DNA from: Nymphaea colorata
Lineage: Eukaryota > Streptophyta > Magnoliopsida > Nymphaeales > Nymphaeaceae
Length of the DNA: 64,000 nt
Assembly: GCF_008831285.2 (NCBI RefSeq)
Contig: NC_045148.1
Coordinates: forward strand, 15,478,802 to 15,542,801
Reading direction: 5' to 3'
In this document: piece by piece, positions 57,226 through 64,000 of the stretch
Numbering within the stretch: position 1 is the first letter of the stretch
How the letters are laid out: each line of letters starts with the position of its first letter
Position numbers and translations under genes: made by a program
Notes under the pieces: model-generated
The model's input: the letters and a program-made list of their open reading frames with translations, nothing else
The model's database searches: none
Told to the model about the DNA's origin: nothing

Positions 57226-59834
57226 TCAGAAGACCTTCTCCTCTTCCAGTTCGGGATCGTAAAGGGTGCCAAAGAGCCAGTCCATGAGGATGGTATAGCC
57301 GCCATAGTTGTAGCGGCCCTTAGTGTGATGGATCTTGTGGTATCCGCCACCCATGACCGGCCAGACCTTCCCATGGATGCAGTCATGGGCGTTCGCCGCC
57401 AGCACACCCTTGCAGACGAAGAGCAACTCGTGCGTAGCGAAGTGCATCGGAACCACGAAGAGCGCCATGGCTTGTGGTGCCGCCTGCACTATTCCGTCTA
57501 GGGGATGGAATGCACACCCTGTAACCACGTTCTCACATCACAAACACGAAGCAATGGACATTTGTGGAGGGGTTATTTGTTCATGTAATTTCTTATTCAA
57601 AGCAAGCTCTGCACCTTGTGTGTGCGCGTTTGTGTTTATGTATCACTTTACATGTCAACCAATATCAAGGTGTTTTTATATTATATTTATAAAGTTAAAA
57701 GTAGTTGTTACTGGTGGTAGTTTGACTGTGAATCATCATACGGGGTCATGTCAGCCGCTACAACTTTTATGTTGGCCACTATCTATCTTCAACAGCCATT
57801 TTAGGGATCGTAATTTTTGAAACTTTTATTCTAAGAACACCATTTTTTTGTTCTATGAAATATGGTTTAATTGTGGATGTTGTTTTAGAAACATGCATTC
57901 TTAGAATATAGTCTTTTTTCAAGAGGCTGTTCAGATCAATAACAGATGCATCTGCCGCAAAAAGTGGGGCAGAGTCACTTTAGTTTCATTTTGTTTTTGG
58001 ATTAAATGCATGGGACAGTAACATTATTATGTTACTGTTACTAAATTAAACTGCCTATTGAAGGGTTATTTAAACATAAAATCAACATAAAAGCTCAAAA
58101 CAGTTTCTAGATTTTTTTGTGTAAAGCACTAACAAAAATCATCAACATGTACCTGCGAACGGGGAAATAGTATCTTCCTTGTTAAATTCGTGATGGGTTG
58201 CATGAAAGGACTTGTAGAGTGGCCGTATTTCATGCATTAATCTATGTGTCCAGTAAAGTCCGAAGTCGGCGATGAGCAGATAAAGAGTCGTGTAGAGGAT
58301 GTGCATGGGCCAACCAACTTCTTCTACTCTCACGAAGGTCTTTGTCCATCCCATCTCGATCACGTACTCTCCAACTGCTGGCAACAGAGTGGAGAGAGGC
58401 ATAACCTTCATGCTCACCCATACTTGCTTTAGCATGACCCTGCTTGTTGGTATCCGACCTGCATAATATTGGTTGCACTCAAATATCACAATGTTTTCAA
58501 GTACATCACTCGGTCGAACGTTTCACAAGTCACAGTATATGTAGAATATGGAATACGAGACGTTCTTTATTTTTTTGGGGGGTTGAAGGATTCCGATCGA
58601 AAACCCACCTAGAGCAGTGCCCTTCAGTTAGAAGGGTGCCGAAAATATTAGTTTTCAGATGTCCCAACATGTTACAGTTTGAGTCTAAGCTCTCTCTAGC
58701 AACTTTTCACAATTGAAAAGTTACCTCCAAAGAGAGAGAGTCTAAGCTCTTTCTGGCACTTTACATAATGCAAAAGTTTCACAAGAATCGGCTAGTTTCA
58801 CAAGAATCGGCTCACTTAAACTCATAACGACACAAATAATGTCAAGGTCAACACTATTCATTAATACCATCAAGATAGAACCTTCCAAAAGTTGACATAG
58901 AAAGAGAGAGATGGAAAGAAGAGAGAAGGACCACAACGGGTTCACTTAGCTTCCATAAGAGCACCCTTCAAAATTTGAACTGAAAATGTGTCTATAACAT
59001 GTTACCAAACCCAACGGTTGCGCTACCCATCACTGAAGAAAGAGCCGAAAACTAATTCCATTCAAATATGTAAAACTTACAACAAATTTGAACAAAAGAT
59101 GATGAGTAAAACTAAAGATAAAATCAAAGCCCCCAAAAGCCTTAACGATGGAAGTGACTTTTGTTATGAGATTGAAAGGTAAAACTTGAAAGTAGAACGT
59201 TTGTTCTCTAAAGAAAGCACTATTCTTTATCATCCGAATATGCCACAAGCCATAACCTCCAAAAAAAAATCACCATCTCTTGGATTTCTAGATCTCTCGC
59301 AGAACAAAAAACATGGTCACGCACAAACAACTTCTCGAACACGAAGGGGTAATTGATTCCATGATGCACAGACCCCATTTTGTGCTTCTAAACACCTTTA
59401 AAATAAGTGAAAATAGCTTCTTTTTTTTTTGCTTTGTCCCATAAAACACATCGATTTGCTAAGGGAAAACCCTGCAGGTTGACATGGGTTTGGACCTTAT
59501 TCAAAAGACTAAATGGAAAATCATTAAATAAAATTTGGTGACAAGAAGTTACGAAAATACAAATATGAAAAACTAAAAAAGAAGAAAACAAAACAACTAA
59601 AAGCAGAGAAATAGGAGGGGAGAGAGACCATTAGGGAAGTAGACATGTGGCTTTAGGTGGTAGATATAGAAGCACCAGATGGTGCTAGGAATGAGGAGCA
59701 AGAGGGTGGCGGTGATGAAGTTTCGGAGCCACGACTGAGCAAAATGAGGCAACGCTGCCCGCCAAGCGTAGTCACCAAGAACCACATCGTTCCACGACTC
59801 CGTCATTCTCACGAACTGCCTCAGGTACGCCTCT

Positions 59835-59839
<5 letters not shown>
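57226..59839 (-). CDS. Gene D: delta(7)-sterol-C5(6)-desaturase-like protein, 269 aa, three exons
   Basis: Exons on the minus strand: 59629..59839 (211 bp), 58153..58458 (306 bp) and 57226..57518 (293 bp). GT-AG borders, phase 1 introns, 810 bp open frame. Same superfamily and expected ER role as B and C. Histidine boxes are HRLMHE (Glu where the others have Asp after the second His), HATHH and HKIHH, so all metal-ligand histidines are kept. Exon 3 starts with CAFHPLDG, partly closer to gene A (FAFHPVDA). The tail ends EEEKVF. Exon 1 is nearly identical to that of gene B, whereas exons 2 and 3 differ clearly. Introns are 1170 and 634 bp. A long (CT)n run abuts the start codon. Looks functional. 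Confidence 0.88.

Positions 59840-59889
<50 letters not shown>
59840..59889. repeat. (CT)n microsatellite abutting the gene D start codon
   Basis: About 24 CT units directly upstream of the ATG ((GA)n on the coding strand). The gene B leader has a shorter, interrupted version and gene C lacks it. Confidence 0.95.
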
Positions 59890-59897
<8 letters not shown>

Positions 59898-62079
59898 GCT
59901 TGAGAACTGAACTGCTAAGAGTTGGCAATTTAAGTAGCCAGAAGAAGAAGGCAGGGGGAGAGCTCGCCTTCTTCTTGGATGAGAAGTGTTGGGATAAGGG
60001 TTACCCACACACCACCAATGTCTGCAACAAACATGCACCACAAAGGAAATAAAGGCATTTTTTTTTCTTTTTTTTGTAAAGTAGAGAACATTTTAAACGT
60101 TGTTTTTTCGCAAATCGTTATTTACCTTTATAAAAAAAAAATTCTTTTTCTATGTTAATGAGATATTTTGTTCATTGCATATCTCTGTGCATGAAAAAAT
60201 CGTGTTCAAGGCGCTATAATACATAACCTGCTTCCTTTATAACTAGTGGCGGAAAAGGTCAAATCTCAAATAATGAAGGTGACCTTGTATTAAGAAAAAT
60301 GACCTCCTTGTAATCACAAGAATGTAAAAGAAGAAAATCGTTTTGTTACATGACTTTAATATCAAATGATCCAAGTACTTCTCAAACAAGGCGACGCTTT
60401 TATAATAGCCTCCTCGTTATTTGGTCATTCCAAAACTTGATATTAACTTTATAATGTTTTGGCTGTTTGAATGCTCGACCGAAAGGGACATTTACAATGA
60501 AGTTGTCCTCGCACGGCGAAGAAGGTATTCTTGTTACCACACTAAACTAAGCACATGGGCAGCCGACACCTTCTTGGATTAAATCTCTCTGCGACACTTT
60601 TCTACAGCTTGGATCAGCGAGCTTTTATTCCTGACCTCATTAATAAATCCATTTTTGTGGATAAGGAATGCACCTGGTCTTACTTTTCTACCTTTTCTAC
60701 CAAATAGAGATTATCTTCAGTATCAGAAAGAGAGGAAGAAGATAGAACGAGAGATATGGCAAGCTTAGATAAATTAAGGCTAAGGTAGAACTATTTATTT
60801 ATTAAGGACGTGACAAATTGAAAATTGTCCTACGACGTCCTTACTGTTAAAAACATGAAACTAGAATAGAAGAGCATAGAAAACACTCAAGCATATACGT
60901 GGTTAGACATTGTGATGCCTACGTCCACGGGAATGAAGGAGCTCTCACTTTATTTTCTGTGATACAGGATAGGGAGGATGAATCCACAATTTATGGAGTA
61001 CAAGCCAGACCAGATTATGGTAAGAGAATCACGCAGAATTCTCATAATTGTTCCTTTGATGAAAAAGGCAGTGATTGGATTCACCTTCCTAAGAAATAGA
61101 GGCAATCCCTGTAATTCTGCTAACACTTACATAGTTACCAAGCCGCCACACAGAAATTGGCTAATCGCCAGCCATTTCCCAACACAACTTTCCTAAGCCC
61201 AAGATAGCAGGGATGTACGCTGATCAAATTAGGATTGGATATACTAATCATATTTGTTTTTTGGTATATTCATATATTTGGACTTGAATCCGTAATCTGA
61301 TTTTACAATCCGAATTAGATTTTTATATTCATATTAGAATCGGAATTTGAACGTATGTGATATTTGTCTGAAAATAAATCCGATCAAATATTGATGTATA
61401 TCCAAATCCGAATCTGATCTAAATTGGATATTAAATTTTTTCATGTTTAATTTTTTCAGGTCCGTTCCGTCGAATATATGATTCAACTCAAAATATATTG
61501 ACATCCCTAAAAAAAGAGCAGAGTTATATATCTATTTTACGGTCCAAAGACTATTTGTCTTCAGATATTTGAACGTTACTAGCTTATCCCGTTCTTCAGT
61601 TGGTGTGCAAACTGTATTCCAATTCCATTCAACAGAGGACATATTTTCAAACCATCAGAATTCCCCAGTAAAAAATGACGAGTCATCTTCTCATTTACCT
61701 TAGTAAGAGCCTCGATTTGATTAATTCGAGGCAGCTACTGATTTTTGTAATTTTATATACGTAAAATGGACATAGGATAAAAGTGGGGATATTTAACCTG
61801 TTTTATGAAATAATACAGTAAAATGTGGGGCCAGTTTTAATATATATATATATATATATAAATAACCGTTGATTTCACAAGATGAAGGGTTTTATTTTGA
61901 TGTATCAGATGTCAATTAAGAGTTATATATATATAATAAACTGCCAACGTCCATTGGTTTTTTATACGTGGCAACATTAGACAAATGTCATAAATAATGC
62001 ATTCCATAAATAGTGCACCATTTCCGATTAACATCACAAAATGTCAAAAAACTCGTACAATAATGGGGTTGGCCGACCG

Positions 62080-62117
<38 letters not shown>

Positions 62118-63358
62118 GATAGGTTCGACCTATTTGACAAAGATTGGAGGGTGCGTCATGGTGGTGACGGGTGTTGATTGATGGATGGTCTTGACAAAGA
62201 GGATCGTATATTTCCAATAGGCCAAATTTTCAGAAATGTTGACGGACACACCTATGCTTCTTCTATCGGCCAAATCTTCATACTAATCAAGAAAATGCGA
62301 ACATCATGTGTGTTATGTAGACGCCACGGACCTCCAACCAGGTTATATTTTAACCATTGAGAATGGTAAATGAAGAGCCTTTATGTAATGCTAGTCCAAA
62401 TCTTGCATATGGCTGTGGGAGAAATTATTCCACAAACTATTTAAGATAAACTTCAAGATGTCGTGATTTAACGTCTCTCCCCTTCCATTGAAGAACATCG
62501 TATCTCTCATCCGCATCCATTTGATGATTCTGGAAGCTCTCCTTGATGAACTAACTGCAACAAGTCCCTATCCGAATTAGTGTTTGTTCACTTGGAAAAC
62601 AGTAGATCATAAGGTGGGGAACTTAATTCAAGGGGGAGTGAGTAGGACCCCACCACCCAATGTCGCCTCTAATCACTTTCTTAATGGATATGGATGGACT
62701 TTTGTCCCCTATATTTCATTTGTGCTCTCTCTCTCAGTCTCCAAATCTTCATCCAATCACCGCCACCGCCCGCAGACATGATTAGACTCATCGTTTGGCC
62801 AATGCAATGTGTGTTGTGAGAGGTTGGGTTATCATTTACTGAGAACCTGTCATTTAGTATCGTGCTGCAATTGCATGTGGAATTTCAGTCGGTACTCAAA
62901 TGCAGCAAAAGAGTTTAAAGTTAAACGTGTTAAGCTTGAGCTCGACACCATCTATCTGGATCACCTTGAGCTGACCTCATCAAACCGAATCAAGCTCGAG
63001 TTGAGTTTAAGCTGGCCGATTTCGAGCTTAACTTGGTTCAAACAAATATGACAAGAACTCCTCAAATGTAGGCGTATTTATTTTAGGAATGTTGCTCACC
63101 TTACTTATTGGCAGAACCAACATACAATCTACTATGTATTTATTAGAAGAAAACCTAGTTGAGGTTATGAGATTGAACTTTTTCATGTGACTTGACGTTG
63201 CATGAATATTCATATGAGTAGACATATTTTCAAGAAGCGATAAATTGTTACAAGCTGAACATATGCAAGGTTTCCATATGCAATTGCAGAAAATACTGCC
63301 CTTACCTAGTGAACAACCTATGGTGCTACTGACATAACACCAACAAGTTCTGATAAGC
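59890..63358. repeat. Gene D 5' flank and duplicated spacer
   Basis: To about 60.26 kb it is nearly identical to the gene B 5' flank. Then comes spacer pairing with 25.5-25.65 kb, LINE run-in fragments (60.6-60.85 kb), a stretch without counterpart (60.85-61.12 kb), a TCCGAATC repeat (61.2-61.5 kb), TA runs near 61.84 and 62.08 kb, and sequence pairing with 41.1-42.27 and 53.1-54.0 kb. No other gene is recognised. Confidence 0.6.
60125..60132 (-). promoter_or_regulatory. Candidate TATA box of gene D
   Basis: The minus strand reads TATAAAGG about 290 bp upstream of the start codon, conserved with B and C. Tentative. Confidence 0.3.
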
Positions 63359-64000
63359 AATGTTATCCATATCGTATGATATATATCGTATAAGTCTAAA
63401 CGACCTATACGATATGCTTGCGATACGCGATATGCTTGTGTATGGCCTGTATCGTGCGATATGGGCACTGTATCATATCATACGGGTGCCGTATCGTACG
63501 ATACTGGAGAAAAATGAAAAAGGGGCCCGACGGCCCCTTTTTTGTGTTCTTTTAAAAGCTACGCTCCTCTCTCTCTCTTTTCGTGTTTCTAAACACTGCA
63601 AGAGACGTGGGAGGGAGAGATTTTCTCCATTTGCATCAAGCTTTGCCACCGAAGAAACTTTCATTACGAGCCTCGTAATGGGAAGTGGGCAAGGTGGGAA
63701 GCATGGAGAAAAACGATTTTTTTGTTTCCAACACCAAAAATGTGAGAAATAACTCGTTTTCGCCAATGAATCGTTCATTTCTCTTATTTCATACATTTGT
63801 TTGTATGTTTTTACTTGTTTTGTGAAGATACCATGTCGGACTGTGCATGGCAGTGGGGACGGTGGGAAGCTTTCTTATTTTGGAATGTGTTGTTTATACT
63901 TCATACTTCATATTCATGAATGTTTCCTTAAATACATTTTTCTTTATTTTTTTCTTGTTTTTTTGGATTTTTTGTGAATTTTTATGATTTTTTGGAACTT
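63359..64000. repeat. CGTATCG-rich repeat, cut by the window edge
   Basis: From 63360 to 63505 the sequence is a series of short palindromic motifs such as CGTATGATATATATCGTAT and GTATCGTACGATAC. A hairpin follows (AAAAAGGGGCC pairing with GGCCCCTTTTT, 63517-63541), then non-repetitive DNA without a recognised gene. It starts exactly where the match to the gene C block ends, so it may be one end of a larger insertion. Confidence 0.6.

Noticed and set aside
63473-63796. Minus-strand ORF of 107 codons near the right edge
   Set aside because: It overlaps the palindromic repeat and an overlapping plus-strand ORF of similar length. No domain is recognised.

Overview
The window is nuclear DNA of a flowering plant. 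It is AT-rich, with spliced genes using GT-AG introns of plant size, (TA)n and (CT)n microsatellites, two Copia LTR retrotransposons primed by an initiator-Met-type site, LINE fragments and many MITE-like inverted repeats. I cannot fix the species.

The only genes I can assign with confidence form a tandem array on the minus strand: four three-exon genes of the fatty acid hydroxylase / sterol desaturase superfamily (PF04116 type), most like plant delta(7)-sterol-C5(6)-desaturase (STE1/DWF7). Gene A (7864..13920, 279 aa) is the most divergent. Genes B (21643..25051), C (35224..37945) and D (57226..59839) each encode 269 aa. All four have a 306-bp exon 2 and both introns in phase 1. Two relics extend the array: an exon 1 scrap at 4548..4606, and a copy near 49.05 kb of which only the last seven codons plus stop and the 3' flank survive.

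Layout. 1-7.8 kb: repeats, small MITEs, the exon 1 relic and unrecognised ORFs. 7.8-14 kb: gene A, whose intron 2 is split by a young 4.5-kb Copia element (8583..13107, TSD ATCCG). 14-17.7 kb: no recognised gene. 17.7-27.86 kb and 33.14-34 kb: the gene B block, interrupted by an older, decayed Copia element (27858..33138, TSD GAAGG). 34-42.3 kb: the gene C block. 42.3-45.25 kb: unique spacer. 45.25-55.4 kb: a second copy of the B block with its gene deleted. 55.4-63.36 kb: the gene D block. 63.36-64 kb: the start of a different, CGTATCG-rich repeat.

The array grew by duplication of blocks of roughly 8-11 kb that carry LINE ORF2 fragments and dispersed repeats with them. Paralogous empty sites date several insertions (the second Copia and a 345-bp MITE) to after duplication. 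Exon 1 and its flanks are almost identical in B and D although exons 2 and 3 differ, which suggests gene conversion or unequal exchange. Gene A has an altered third histidine box (HxxHY in place of HxxHH). Exon calls rest on splice signals, phase agreement and comparison among the four copies; no transcript evidence was available.
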